Shown: positions 23,843 to 33,168, counted from the stretch's first letter. The stretch: 64,000 bases of DNA from Ruminococcus sp. zg-924 (GCF_024433635.1 NZ_WNJZ01000009.1:31977-95976), one strand, 5' to 3'. Notes: generated from the sequence alone by a model not told the origin. A program made the numbers and translations.

Positions 23843-25405
23843 TTATTTTTTCTCCTCTATATAAGTTCTTGCCTTATAGATTTTTTTGACCACTCCCATC
23901 CGGCAGCACAGGCTTTCACAAGATGCGTCAGGCTTTACGGACAGCGCCCTGAGTTCTTTTTCAACCGCAGTAAGCCGGTTTTTCATATAGTGAACGATAA
24001 CAAAATCCACTCGCTTCAGCCTATCCTTATTCTCGGTCAAAAAGGTTCTGATCGGTGCACATACTGCAAAGTCCCATACCGGAGTGCATACTGTGATATG
24101 CTCGTATTTTGAAACATCCCGATCTAAGGGCAAAATATTCATTCCCCACCGATGCATGGCAAACCGTCCGCACCACCAGAAGCCAAGCGTGCCGGATACC
24201 CGTTCGTCGGTTTTGAGCTCCAGAATATCCGCACCCACTGAATTGGCCTTTTCGTAGGCGATCTTTTTGACATATCCCATTCTCGAGAAGTAAACCACCA
24301 GCTCCTTCGGATTTGTTCCGACCCTTTGGTATGCGCTTTCGTCAAAGGTGAATTGCTCCTGCTGATAAAAAACAAGACATACGTACCCGGTTATCGCCTG
24401 AAGCAGTCCAAACACAAAATAGATCGTGGACATAAAGTTGGGCGGGAACATATAAAACTGAATGCAGATCCACAGCATTAACGTAATACCGAATATCATA
24501 CCGAGCTGAATGCCCATTTTCCGTCTACAGATGAGCAGCACTGCCGCCGTGAGGTTTGTAATGCCGTTAACGATTAGCAGAGCAATACCGGGAAAGACGA
24601 AATCCCGATACAAAATATCCGCCAGGGGTAAAGCCTTAAAATACGGCAGTGTTGCATCCATCCCCATGGCCTTGCCGGTGGGGTCCAAAAGCATCCCGGC
24701 ACTTCCGGCAACAGCGCCAATTCCAATAAACAGCGTCCAGAAAATCAAAAGCTTTCTGAAACGGTCATATCTTTTTCCCTCCCGTTGGGCAGGTGTTGTT
24801 TTCATATGTATCTCCTCTTTTCTAAAGTCAAATATCTCTAAGTTTTTCAACCCTTTGGATATTCCCCAAATTGCCAATCCTAAAACGGCTGTAATAACAT
24901 AGGACATCAACCCTATAATAACAGCGGTCCAAAAAGTCAATTCGTCTGCGGGGAACATACCATAAACCAGCTTACCGGTAATTAAAAAGCGGATGTAATC
25001 AAACAATAAGTATGCTAATAAAAACATTGGCGATAGGGCTAAGTCCGCAATCCGAAATTTCCTTTCGCCCCACAAGAAAACATAATACAGGAAGACAAGA
25101 ATCGGATTGATGACATGACAGAAAAACATTCCTCCACTAAAGTTGAAATGTGCAATACCTGATAATGTTCCGACTACCGAGATCAGAAAAACAATACTGA
25201 TTGTCACCGTTTCAGTAAGATACAGTATATGTGGCAGCTTCTTATGCTTTACTTTCTCCAAGACATAGGCTGATAGAAACAACACGGCTCCCGCCATATT
25301 GGACCAAAAGGTCATTTCACACATATATTGAGGCTGCGGTATATAGGCACACAAAACTGATACCATCATAATAATTCCAATTATCAATTCAATCATCTTA
25401 TTCAC
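23843..25405 (-). CDS. Membrane-flavodoxin fusion protein
   Basis: A 520-residue protein in three parts. Residues 1-~195 contain six membrane helices of the YwaF/TIGR02206-like type (YIPQPQYMCEMTFWSNM, FFCHVINPILVFLYYVFLW). Residues ~215-360 hold four or five more helices. Residues ~365-510 are a flavodoxin-like domain (KELVVYFSRMGYVKKIAYEKAN, VCTPVWDFAVCAPIRTFL). A strong ribosome binding site (AGAGGAGATACAT) lies directly before an in-frame ATG at codon 201 (24805), as if two genes had fused; the second part may also be made alone. It is four-base coupled to the TetR gene. It probably passes electrons at the membrane; the exact role is unknown. Confidence 0.75.
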   Translation of the reverse strand: MNKMIELIIGIIMMVSVLCAYIPQPQYMCEMTFWSNMAGAVLFLSAYVLEKVKHKKLPHILYLTETVTISIVFLISVVGTLSGIAHFNFSGGMFFCHVINPILVFLYYVFLWGERKFRIADLALSPMFLLAYLLFDYIRFLITGKLVYGMFPADELTFWTAVIIGLMSYVITAVLGLAIWGISKGLKNLEIFDFRKEEIHMKTTPAQREGKRYDRFRKLLIFWTLFIGIGAVAGSAGMLLDPTGKAMGMDATLPYFKALPLADILYRDFVFPGIALLIVNGITNLTAAVLLICRRKMGIQLGMIFGITLMLWICIQFYMFPPNFMSTIYFVFGLLQAITGYVCLVFYQQEQFTFDESAYQRVGTNPKELVVYFSRMGYVKKIAYEKANSVGADILELKTDERVSGTLGFWWCGRFAMHRWGMNILPLDRDVSKYEHITVCTPVWDFAVCAPIRTFLTENKDRLKRVDFVIVHYMKNRLTAVEKELRALSVKPDASCESLCCRMGVVKKIYKARTYIEEKK

Positions 25406-26070
25406 TCTCCCAAAGTTGGCACAAAAGGAAGCTCGTTCAGTTTCCGCCCGTGATACGTACCGTCTGTATTCTTCTCCACATCCATATAAACTTCCTTAAT
25501 TCTACCTGATTTTATAAGCATTACCAGCCCGGCGAAAATCACGCTCAGCCGTTTGCTGATTTCTTCGTCGCTTAGCCGGATCACACGCATGGCACACATG
25601 GAACCTAAGCCAAAGGCATGTATCCAAAGTTGTTCAAACATCAGCGCGGCTTCTTCGGGGGACATTTCATAGTCCCAACTAATCAGTTCCCGACACACCT
25701 CCGGAATATCGCCCAGATCTTTCAGTGATTCTGCAAATCCAATCTCCGACGGATGCTCCTGCATAAAAAGCAATTTGAACAGTTCCGGTTCGTGGATGCC
25801 ATAAGACACGATCATGATCCCGATGCGCTTGAAGGCCGGCGTGTATTCTCGGTAATCGCTGATATACTCCTTAAATTCCGCAAGTGCCAGCTCCCGTGCC
25901 GCCATTTTTACCGCTTCCATACTGGGAAGGACCGTAAAGATAGAGCTTGCGGCACAGTCCAAGCTTTTTCCCAGCCTTCTGGCCGTCAATGCCGCGATGC
26001 CTTCCTGCTTGATAATCTTAAATGCTGCCGTTGCGATTTCTTCCTGTGTATTTTTTGGTTTTGGTGGCAT
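25402..26070 (-). CDS. TetR-family repressor
   Basis: A 222-residue regulator. The N-terminal HTH (TQEEIATAAFKIIKQEGIAALTARRLGKSLDCAASSIFTVL) is a TetR type, followed by a helical ligand-binding domain. It is first in a leftward operon with the membrane-flavodoxin gene, whose start overlaps its stop by four bases (ATGA). Two GAACA-N-TGTTC-type palindromes lie in its promoter region, so it is likely autoregulated and controls the flavodoxin fusion. Confidence 0.92.
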   Translation of the reverse strand: MPPKPKNTQEEIATAAFKIIKQEGIAALTARRLGKSLDCAASSIFTVLPSMEAVKMAARELALAEFKEYISDYREYTPAFKRIGIMIVSYGIHEPELFKLLFMQEHPSEIGFAESLKDLGDIPEVCRELISWDYEMSPEEAALMFEQLWIHAFGLGSMCAMRVIRLSDEEISKRLSVIFAGLVMLIKSGRIKEVYMDVEKNTDGTYHGRKLNELPFVPTLGE

Positions 26071-26095
26071 AATATGTCCTCCTTCTTGTATGTTT

Positions 26096-26163
26096 GAACA
26101 ATGTTTCTGAATTTAGTTTCCGAACACTGTTCATAATATAACACAAAATCCACAGGAGGTCAA
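26096..26163 (-). promoter_or_regulatory. tetR promoter with paired operators
   Basis: On the minus strand: TTGACC (26158-26163), 17 bp, TATATT (26135-26140). Just downstream are the palindrome GAACACTGTTC (26122-26132) and its near copy GAACAATGTTT (26096-26106), centres 26 bp apart. They are well placed to be TetR operators. Confidence 0.75.
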
Positions 26164-26167
26164 TCCC

Positions 26168-26401
26168 ATAAAAGAAAACGACCTTGCAAAGACCTCCGGA
26201 TACTACAAGGCAAAATACAGAGTGTCATCTGTAAACGGCAGTTACTATTCGTATAAGTACGATAACAAAAATATATCAACACACAATTTCACTCCCGTAT
26301 CAGACTTAGGTTTGGTACGGGAGTGTTTGTTATGTTCAGAATATCAAAAACTATGTTATAGCTGTTTTTCTGTCGCAAATCATTTGCCGAAATTTTTTTA
26401 A
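26168..26401 (+). pseudogene. Possible gene remnant in the gap before the recombinases
   Basis: The open frame includes SGYYKAKYRVSSVNGSYYSYKYDNKN, which looks protein-like, but it has no start codon with a ribosome binding site and its second half runs through a terminator hairpin. Probably the 3' end of a disrupted gene. Apart from this, the terminator and the TetR operators, the gap shows nothing else. Confidence 0.3.
26290..26325 (+). terminator. Terminator-like hairpin
   Basis: A perfect 10-bp stem (CACTCCCGTA with TACGGGAGTG) and a 16-nt loop, followed by TTTGTTATG. Confidence 0.7.
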
Positions 26402-26471
26402 ATAACCGCTCAAATATGTTTTTGTTCTCCAGTGGGAAAGTGAAGGCGTAGCGTTCAGATTGGAGGACATC

Positions 26472-26717
26472 ATGAATCAAACTGAAAACAAGTCTGTTCT
26501 TAAAACTACAGATATTAAATCTCATTTAAAAATTAATCCAGTTCCGATTACAGATATGGAAATACAGCGGGATTATGATTATTTTAATGCTCAGAAAACA
26601 GCAAAAGCACTTCTGAATTCTGGACTTATTTCCTTGTCAGAATTCAACAAATTAACGCTTTTGAATCGTCAAACATTCTCCCCAATAAATGTAGAAATAA
26701 TGCCAAAAATGACTTGA
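26472..26717 (+). CDS. SHOCT-like small protein ahead of the recombinases
   Basis: An 81-residue protein. Its second half (IQRDYDYFNAQKTAKALLNSGLISLSEFNKLTLLNRQTFSP) has the short helical pattern of SHOCT-like domains found in a small gene that regularly precedes paired large serine recombinases in Clostridial integrative elements. The ATG follows GGAGGACATC. It supports reading this region as the recombination module of a decayed element. Biochemical role unknown. Confidence 0.7.
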   Translation: MNQTENKSVLKTTDIKSHLKINPVPITDMEIQRDYDYFNAQKTAKALLNSGLISLSEFNKLTLLNRQTFSPINVEIMPKMT

Positions 26718-26769
26718 AAAACAAGGCGTTTAGAGTGATATATACACTTACGAAGGGAGGTGACCAACA

Positions 26770-27921
26770 ATGAAGAAGATTACAAAAATCGACAAAGTGC
26801 AGAATGCGGCTGAAAAAAGGGCAGAAGCTTCGTGTTGCCGCATATTGTCGAGTTTCTACAAGAAGTGACGAACAAATTGAAAGCTTGAATATTCAGAAAA
26901 TCCATTATGAAGGTTACATTGCTTCTCGTGAGGATTGGCAGTTTGCAGGATTGTATTTTGATGAAGGGATCACAGGAACTAAGAAGGACAAGCGTCCTGA
27001 GCTTAAAAGATTGATGCAGAAGGTGTTCCTACTAAAAGAGGTGGCCGCTGGACCTCAACAAGCATTCGTTGTATTCTTGCAAATGAGAAGTACACTGGTG
27101 ATGTTATTTTCCAGAAGACCTATACGGATGATAGTTTTAACCGTCATATAAACGATGGATTTCTCGACCAGTATTTTATGCCGAATCATCATGAAGCTAT
27201 CGTAAGTCATGAAGACTTTGATGCAGTAGCTGCACTTATCTCACAGAGAGCCACGGAAAAAGGTATCAAACGTGGAAGTAAAAAGTGTCAACAACGTTAC
27301 GCCTTTTCCGGAAAGATTATCTGCGGAGAATGTGGCAATACCTTTAGACGAAGAATCCACACCAGCAAATATGGAAAGTATGTGGCTTGGTGCTGCAATA
27401 CACATCTAAACGATACCAGAAAGTGCCCCATGCTATTCTTAAGAGATGATGATTTAAAAATTGCATTTACAACGGTTCTTAACAAGCTAATCTACAGCCA
27501 CAAGTTAGTCTTGAAACCTTATGTTGCTGCACTGAAGAATAATTCCGGCGATGAAAGCCTCGTACGCATTCAGCACTTGGAGCGACTTCTGGAGCAGAAC
27601 ACAGAACAGCGTGAAACCTTAACAAAATTGATGGCTCAAGGCTACATCGACCAAGTCTTATATAACAGTGAGACAAATGCCCTTCTCGCTCAGGCCAATA
27701 ATTACAGAGCAGACATTGATGTCATCAACGCAACCATGACCGGCGACAGTTCTAAGGTTTTTGAGGCAGAACGCTTACTTCACTTTGCAGAGCGAGGCTC
27801 ACTGCTTGATGAATATAACGAAGAATTATTTGAGAGATTTGTTGACCACATTCATGTTTATTCCAGACAGGAAGTTGGGTTTGTTATGAAATGTGGTCTT
27901 ACTTTTAAGGAGATGATTTAG
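26770..27921 (+). pseudogene. Large serine recombinase 1, frameshifted and internally deleted
   Basis: It begins MKKITKIDKVQNAAEKR after GGGAGGTG, then shifts frame at an A-rich stretch near 26812 to continue [17 protein letters not shown] (catalytic Ser in the resolvase core) up to KKDKRPELKRLMQ. There about 150 codons covering the rest of the catalytic domain are missing. The sequence rejoins, again out of frame, at VPTKRGGRWTSTSIRCILANEKYTGDVIFQ, then runs through the zinc ribbon (CGECGNTFRRRI) and the coiled-coil C-terminus. It is certainly inactive. It belongs to a three-gene recombinase set with the next two genes. Confidence 0.88.
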
Positions 27922-28338
27922 ATGGGGCATATACCACTTGGATATCGAATCGAGAAAGGCATTGCGGTAGTTGATGAACCTACTGCCACTAAAATTAGGC
28001 AGCTTTATAAGAATTACCTTAGCGGCCTTTCTCTTATAAATGCAGCTAAGAAAGCCGGTATTCAGGTATCACACTCTGGTGTCAAGCACATTATACAAAA
28101 TGAACACTATCTCGGTGATGATTTCTATCCTGCAATAATCGATATAGAAACCTTCCGTTCTGCAAGTGATGAAATAAAACGTAGGTCAGCAAAGCTTGGG
28201 CGCGATAACCGATACAAGGCACCGCCGGAAAAGAAAGTACCGCTGCTCTTTCACATCGGTGACATTGAAAAATATTTTGACAATCCAATAAAGCAGGCTG
28301 AGTATTTATACAACCTAATAGAAAGCGAGGCTATTTGA
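27922..28338 (+). CDS. Recombinase-domain accessory protein
   Basis: A 138-residue protein with the recombinase (PF07508-type) DNA-binding segment only: [43 protein letters not shown], then [23 protein letters not shown]. It has no resolvase catalytic domain. Such a short middle protein lies between two large serine recombinases in many Clostridial elements and probably assists site recognition. The ATG directly follows the recombinase 1 stop. Its stop overlaps the next ATG (TGATG). Confidence 0.78.
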   Translation: MGHIPLGYRIEKGIAVVDEPTATKIRQLYKNYLSGLSLINAAKKAGIQVSHSGVKHIIQNEHYLGDDFYPAIIDIETFRSASDEIKRRSAKLGRDNRYKAPPEKKVPLLFHIGDIEKYFDNPIKQAEYLYNLIESEAI

Positions 28339-29903
28339 TGGGAAATGTAATGGTCATTCCAGCCAAGCGACAAATCGGTAATACCGGTCGTAAACAGGAT
28401 GCAAAGCCTAAGCTCCGAGTCGCGGCGTACTGCAGAGTTAGTACCGACAGCGATGAGCAGGCTACAAGTTATGAAGCCCAGGTTGATCACTACACAGAAT
28501 ATATTAAGAAGAACGCTGAATGGGAATTTGCCGGTATATACGCCGATGATGGTATTTCAGGTACTAATACGAAAAACAGAGAAGAATTCAATCGCATGAT
28601 TAGCGATTGCGAGGCTGGCAACATTGACATGATTATCACCAAATCAATCAGCCGATTTGCCAGAAACACCTTAGACTGCTTGAAGTATATCAGACGGCTT
28701 AAAGGAAAGAATATACCGGTATTCTTTGAAAAGGAATCTATTAACACAATGGATGCCAAGGGTGAAGTTCTTCTTACCATTATGGCTTCATTGGCCCAGC
28801 AGGAATCACAGTCCTTAAGCCAGAATGTTAAGCTTGGACTTCAATTCCGCTACCAGAATGGTCAAGTACAGGTTAACCACAACCGATTCCTTGGTTACAC
28901 CAAAGATGAAGATGGCAACCTTGTTATTGACCCGGCACAAGCTGAAGTTGTAAAAAGGATCTACCGAGAATACCTTGAAGGCCACAGTATGGATAAAATA
29001 GCTGCAGGGTTGGAGAAAGATGGTATTCTTACAGGCGCCGGGAAACCACGCTGGCATACCAGCACCATTAACAAGATTCTCCGTAATGAAAAGTATATAG
29101 GTGACGCGCTTCTTTAGAAGACCTATACCACAGACTTTCTTAGCAAGACCAGAGTGAAGAACAATGGCATCGTCCCTCAGTACTACGTGGAAGGCAACCA
29201 TGAAGCTATTATTCCAAAGGACATTTACATGCAAGTTCAGGAAGAATTGGTACGCAGGCGAGTAGTCAAAACCAGTGCCAACGGCAAGAAGCGCAGCTAC
29301 AGCTGCAAGCACTGTTTTTCACAGATTATCATATGTGGAGATTGCGGCGAAATGTTCCGCAGAATTCACTGGAATAATCGAGGTAGCAAATCAATCGTCT
29401 GGAGCTGTATCAGCAGGCTTGAATCTACCGGGCTTGAATTCCACGCCAGAACCATCAACGAGCTTGACCTACAGGAAATCGTAGTAGCCGCCTTGAATGA
29501 ACTGCTTGGTGATAAATCAAAATATCAGGAACAGCTACAGCAGAATATCGCATCGGTCATTAGAGCTTCTGCAGCAATCACCACTGATGGTATTGATGAA
29601 AAGCTTATGAAGCTTCAGCAGGAGCTTGTCAAAAAGGCAAACAACAAAGAAGCCTACGATGAGATTGCCAACCAGATTTTTGAACTTAGAGAAAAGCGCC
29701 AGCAAGCATCAATGGACACTGTACAGTGTGATGAACAGCTAAGCCGTATCACAGAATTACAGGATTTCATCAAAGCACAAACCGCTGACCTTACCGAGCT
29801 TGACGAGACCCTTGTAAAACGCTGGCTCAAGCAAATCACAGTCTGGCCCGATCACTGCACCGTTGAATTGAAATCCGGTCTCAAGGTCGATATTAACAGA
29901 TAA
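28338..29903 (+). pseudogene. Large serine recombinase 2 with one amber stop
   Basis: The frame encodes a full resolvase domain ([24 protein letters not shown] with the catalytic Ser, then [19 protein letters not shown]), the recombinase domain ([20 protein letters not shown] to [17 protein letters not shown]), then TAG at 29115-29117. The same frame continues KTYTTDFLSKTRVKNNG through the zinc ribbon (CGDCGEMFRR) and coiled coil to the stop at 29903. Homologues have Gln (CAG) here, so a single C-to-T change accounts for the break. Without read-through the N-terminal 259 residues would lack DNA-targeting parts. Confidence 0.88.
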
Positions 29904-29919
29904 GCATAGACGCACGAAA

Positions 29920-29953
29920 CCCTCCCAGCCATGATGGTTGAGAGGGCAATTTT
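29920..29953. terminator. Terminator after the recombinases
   Basis: CCCTC/GAGGG closes an extended stem with an inner CCA/TGG pair, followed by CAATTTTTAT. It separates the recombinases from the leftward cassette. Confidence 0.7.
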
Positions 29954-29960
29954 TATGTCT

Positions 29961-30632
29961 TTAACTTTTTTGCAGTCCAAAATGAATTGCAATTTCATTA
30001 AGTATTTCTGCTCGGCTGTCAGTTTCAGTATCTGTTCTCATAATCGTGAAAAAGCCACTGTTTGCAAATAAATCATAATACTTTTGACTGTTAATTCTTG
30101 CTATGCATTCCTTAAAATTCTGAAGTGCTTTTTCAGGGTTAGGGCACTTGGAAATCTCCGAAAGTAAAAACTGTTTGTCTTCATCACCTCTATCAAAAAA
30201 TTTCTCAACACAAATTGACAGCGGTGACAGCATAATTGCAACATGGTTATAGTCAGATATTTTCTTAAGAATATCGCAAGGAATATTTGTATCAACAATG
30301 ACCTTATTGCTTGCCGACAGCTTTATTAGCTCGACAATTTCGAAATCAGTTACTTCTCTTGATGTCCCTATATACCATTTTTCATATTCATCGGGTTTAC
30401 GGCTAACATATTCCTGCCAATTTGTTTTAGAGTTGAAGTAACTGAGATTAGGCTGATCTTCTTGTGTGACAACAGATAAAATTGTATCCATATTATAATT
30501 TTCTTCGCAATGTATCATACCATAATTTTCTGCAAGCATTTTGCACATTGTTGATTTACCTGCATAGGCAGTACCGTTAATAAAATAGCAGTTTTTTAAA
30601 TAATGCTTCAACACATTTTCTTTAATTTCCAT
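29961..30632 (-). CDS. P-loop kinase-like ATPase
   Basis: A 223-residue cytosolic protein with a Walker A loop NGTAYAGKSTMCKML near residue 18-32, followed by the fold of small-molecule or nucleoside-type kinases (NKVIVDTNIPCDILKKI as the Walker B-like strand, then VEKFFDRGDEDKQF). The closest general look is of uncharacterised AAA/shikimate-kinase-like proteins; the substrate is unknown. Its ATG shares one base with the stop of the 61-residue ORF (TAATG), so the two are probably coupled. It is the last gene of the leftward radical SAM-JAMM cassette. Confidence 0.7.
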   Translation of the reverse strand: MEIKENVLKHYLKNCYFINGTAYAGKSTMCKMLAENYGMIHCEENYNMDTILSVVTQEDQPNLSYFNSKTNWQEYVSRKPDEYEKWYIGTSREVTDFEIVELIKLSASNKVIVDTNIPCDILKKISDYNHVAIMLSPLSICVEKFFDRGDEDKQFLLSEISKCPNPEKALQNFKECIARINSQKYYDLFANSGFFTIMRTDTETDSRAEILNEIAIHFGLQKS

Positions 30633-30817
30633 TATTTATTCTCCGTATCAAAATTATCTTTTTGTTTTGACATAAATACTACACACTCAACGTGGCTCGA
30701 TGAAACAGGATTGATGCAAATTGCTCTGTCCATTCTTGCAAACAAATCCATCAAATTTGTCTGTATATAATAATAAATAGCCTGCATTAAGTACTTCGTA
30801 TTGTAAGTTTTTTTCAT
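30632..30817 (-). CDS. 61-residue ORF between radical SAM-JAMM and kinase-like genes
   Basis: A short protein (begins MKKTYNTKYLMQAIYYYIQT, ends VSSSHVECVVFMSKQKDNFD). Two explanations compete. SSSHVECVVFMSK resembles the C-terminal end of RlmD-type methyltransferases (compare TAHVETVCLMSR in the gene at 33224), so it may be a remnant. Or it is a real small gene, perhaps a substrate of the upstream radical SAM enzyme, because its stop overlaps the kinase start by one base. No clear ribosome binding site precedes its ATG. Confidence 0.4.
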   Translation of the reverse strand: MKKTYNTKYLMQAIYYYIQTNLMDLFARMDRAICINPVSSSHVECVVFMSKQKDNFDTENK

Positions 30818-30856
30818 TGTTTTAAATATGTAAAACCAAATATCAGATAATTTTAT

Positions 30857-32503
30857 TTACAGTAATTGTAATTCATGTTCATCAGACAGCAACAATTCAA
30901 CATCAATCGGTCTATATGCAGAATCCAAAAAAGCACAAAGTCTTTTTTTCTGTGGATTTACAATTAATGATATAAAATCAGGATGTCTCTTCTGCATAGC
31001 CTCATGCAACTCCATATCCGGAACACTCAGCGTGGGGCTTAATTCCCCGGGGTGTGAATGAGCAATCCCTACAAGATGAAAGTTTTTTCCTAACATCTGA
31101 TAATCAGAATCGTTATGCGGACAGTTTTGATTTATTATATTTATTTCCTGCACTAACTCATTGTAGTTTCTCTCCGAAAAAGCTGCAACTGTTGCTCCTC
31201 GGTTTTCAAGATTACCGGGAATAACAAATTCAACTACTATTGTTTTATCCTCTAATATAAAGCCCGCTAATCCTGCAAGTAGCTCACAGCAATTTCTGGG
31301 AGTATATCTTCCCCATGAAAAAAATGTAATCAACTCCCTTGACGCAGATGGTGTAAAAATTATTTTCCGTTCAGAGCTGCTGCCGTAAGAGATGCTTAAT
31401 CCCTTCATTTTCGGATAATAAGATAAAATGGTTCGCTTTATCCTTTCTTCACAGTTCTTATTTATATGTTCAAAGTTAAAGCTTTTATCATAGCAAAATT
31501 TAGGTTTGTTTAATTCAAAATCCCATGTATGAAGGCTGTCACCTTTGCATTTACCATAATACTCGCAATTTTGGCAATGAATGCTCTTTTGTCTATCATT
31601 CTTTCTGAACCATAAAAACCCTTTTTTCCATATCTCCGTAAACGAATCCTTGCAAATATTTCCTTGTATCAGTTCCGGAATCCTTGGCACATTAGGGCAG
31701 ACATAAATATCACCATTTGCAAGAATACTCGCAATATGTTTTCCCGTTTCACAAGAAAAGTTGTGTTGCCGATACAAATTATCACGTATTCCTAAAAAAT
31801 GACTGCAACTGGTCGTAAACGTAATTTGTCCATTGAACATATGCCGTTCAAAAAAATCAAAATATTTATTGTAGTCTTCTTTTGTGAATAGTAAATCTTG
31901 ATTATCCTCCGCCCGACCAATAGGATCAATGATTGCAAGTCTCCATGAATCGATATTCCATAACTTTAATTCCGAAAATAATCCTTCCAGTTCGTCTATA
32001 TTTTTATGATTTACGACAGTAGTAATCTGTACCTCATCAAGAAAGTCAGCCTTCTTCAGTATAGAAACAGCCTGTTTAATTCTCTGAAATCCATCCGGGA
32101 GTTTTCTTAATGCATTGTGCGTTTCCGGCAAGCCATCCAAACTAATAGAAATGGTTTTCATACCGGATTTTTTCATTTTTTCAACTGTTTTGCTGTCTAT
32201 CATAGAGCCGTTTGTCACCATACCCCATGGAAATCCAAGTTGAGATGCATAAGCCATAACTTCAAAAAGATCTTTTCGCAACAATGGTTCACCGCCTGTA
32301 ACATTTATCATTATACTGCGTGATTCCATCTCTTCCGAAATTTCTTTCAGACAAGCGCAAATTGTTTTTGTATCGATCTCATTTTGAACCGGTTCTGTTT
32401 CAGAGTATTCACCACACCTACTGCCACAAAAATCACATTTTGCATTGCAGTTCAGTGTTGCCTCCCAAAACAAAGAATGAAGAGAAAAGTCATTATTCTT
32501 CAT
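30857..32503 (-). CDS. Radical SAM-SPASM protein fused to a JAMM/MPN peptidase domain
   Basis: A 548-residue cytosolic protein. Residues ~10-240 are a radical SAM core with Cys19, Cys23 and Cys26 (CNAKCDFC) and the SAM-binding VTGGEPLLR. Residues ~250-340 form a SPASM-type region with Cys251, 269, 284, 310, 313, 319 and 337 for auxiliary Fe-S clusters. Residues ~380-548 are a JAMM metalloprotease domain with Glu407 (CCELLAG), HSH (His482, His484), Ser493 and Asp496, so all zinc and catalytic positions are present. Radical SAM-SPASM enzymes modify peptides or proteins; JAMM enzymes cleave isopeptide or peptide bonds. The fusion suggests one protein that modifies and then cuts a partner. The start overlaps the zinc-ribbon gene by 11 bases. 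Confidence 0.88.
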   Translation of the reverse strand: MKNNDFSLHSLFWEATLNCNAKCDFCGSRCGEYSETEPVQNEIDTKTICACLKEISEEMESRSIMINVTGGEPLLRKDLFEVMAYASQLGFPWGMVTNGSMIDSKTVEKMKKSGMKTISISLDGLPETHNALRKLPDGFQRIKQAVSILKKADFLDEVQITTVVNHKNIDELEGLFSELKLWNIDSWRLAIIDPIGRAEDNQDLLFTKEDYNKYFDFFERHMFNGQITFTTSCSHFLGIRDNLYRQHNFSCETGKHIASILANGDIYVCPNVPRIPELIQGNICKDSFTEIWKKGFLWFRKNDRQKSIHCQNCEYYGKCKGDSLHTWDFELNKPKFCYDKSFNFEHINKNCEERIKRTILSYYPKMKGLSISYGSSSERKIIFTPSASRELITFFSWGRYTPRNCCELLAGLAGFILEDKTIVVEFVIPGNLENRGATVAAFSERNYNELVQEINIINQNCPHNDSDYQMLGKNFHLVGIAHSHPGELSPTLSVPDMELHEAMQKRHPDFISLIVNPQKKRLCAFLDSAYRPIDVELLLSDEHELQLL

Positions 32504-33125
32504 AATCCTTTACCTTAATAACTAAATTGTTCATAATATCATCATAATTGATAGAATTAGGATTTGGACAGCCATATAGTGTTACATAATCTTCCCGATC
32601 TAATCTTTCCCTACGCAATGATTTTATGTGATATACTCTATTTGGCGGCAATTCACACACACAAGCGCTAACACGATTAAACCCCGGACCTATCCTTGGA
32701 TTTGCCTTAGGCCAATCTATAATTTCATATGTTTTATTATAGGATAATTTTCCACTCGCCCTCAAATTTCTTAGCGCATCATCGTCATTATGCATTCCCA
32801 TAAGAGTAATTTCAACTCTTTTTCCGCTCTCTAATTGAAAATTCACTTGATATAAATTATGTGCCAAATGTAATAATCCTATCTTTTTTAGAGCAGCCAT
32901 TCTCCTAATGTTATCAGTAACGGGTGTTTCAGCAATATTTTCGACATCCTTCACTACAGGTTCTGCTCTTGATTCAAATCTCTTTAATCCACACTTCGGA
33001 CAAAACAAATATTCCATTGGATTAAATCTTCCGCACCCCAAACATGTGTACCCTGTTTCATCAAAGTCTGTTGTTATCTTGTCTGTACTTTTATTCCTTT
33101 TAAATAATTTGGTTAAAAAAAACAT
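32493..33125 (-). CDS. Zinc-ribbon protein, partner of the radical SAM-JAMM protein
   Basis: A 210-residue protein I cannot assign to a family. The N-terminus is a short basic, hydrophobic helix (MFFLTKLFKRNK). Cys28, Cys31, Cys42 and Cys45 (CLGCGRF, FCPKCGLKRF) form a zinc ribbon. The remainder (~75-210) is a mixed alpha/beta domain (LYQVNFQLESGKRVEITLMG, YNKTYEIIDWPKANPR, PPNRVYHIKSLRRERLD). It is first in the leftward cassette and overlaps the radical SAM-JAMM start, which suggests a matched pair. It may be the substrate or a carrier for that enzyme. Strong AAAGGAGG before the ATG. Confidence 0.65.
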   Translation of the reverse strand: MFFLTKLFKRNKSTDKITTDFDETGYTCLGCGRFNPMEYLFCPKCGLKRFESRAEPVVKDVENIAETPVTDNIRRMAALKKIGLLHLAHNLYQVNFQLESGKRVEITLMGMHNDDDALRNLRASGKLSYNKTYEIIDWPKANPRIGPGFNRVSACVCELPPNRVYHIKSLRRERLDREDYVTLYGCPNPNSINYDDIMNNLVIKVKDYEE

Positions 33126-33168
33126 GTTTGTCCTCCTTTATTATGCCAAGTAAATTTGTCAATACTTT

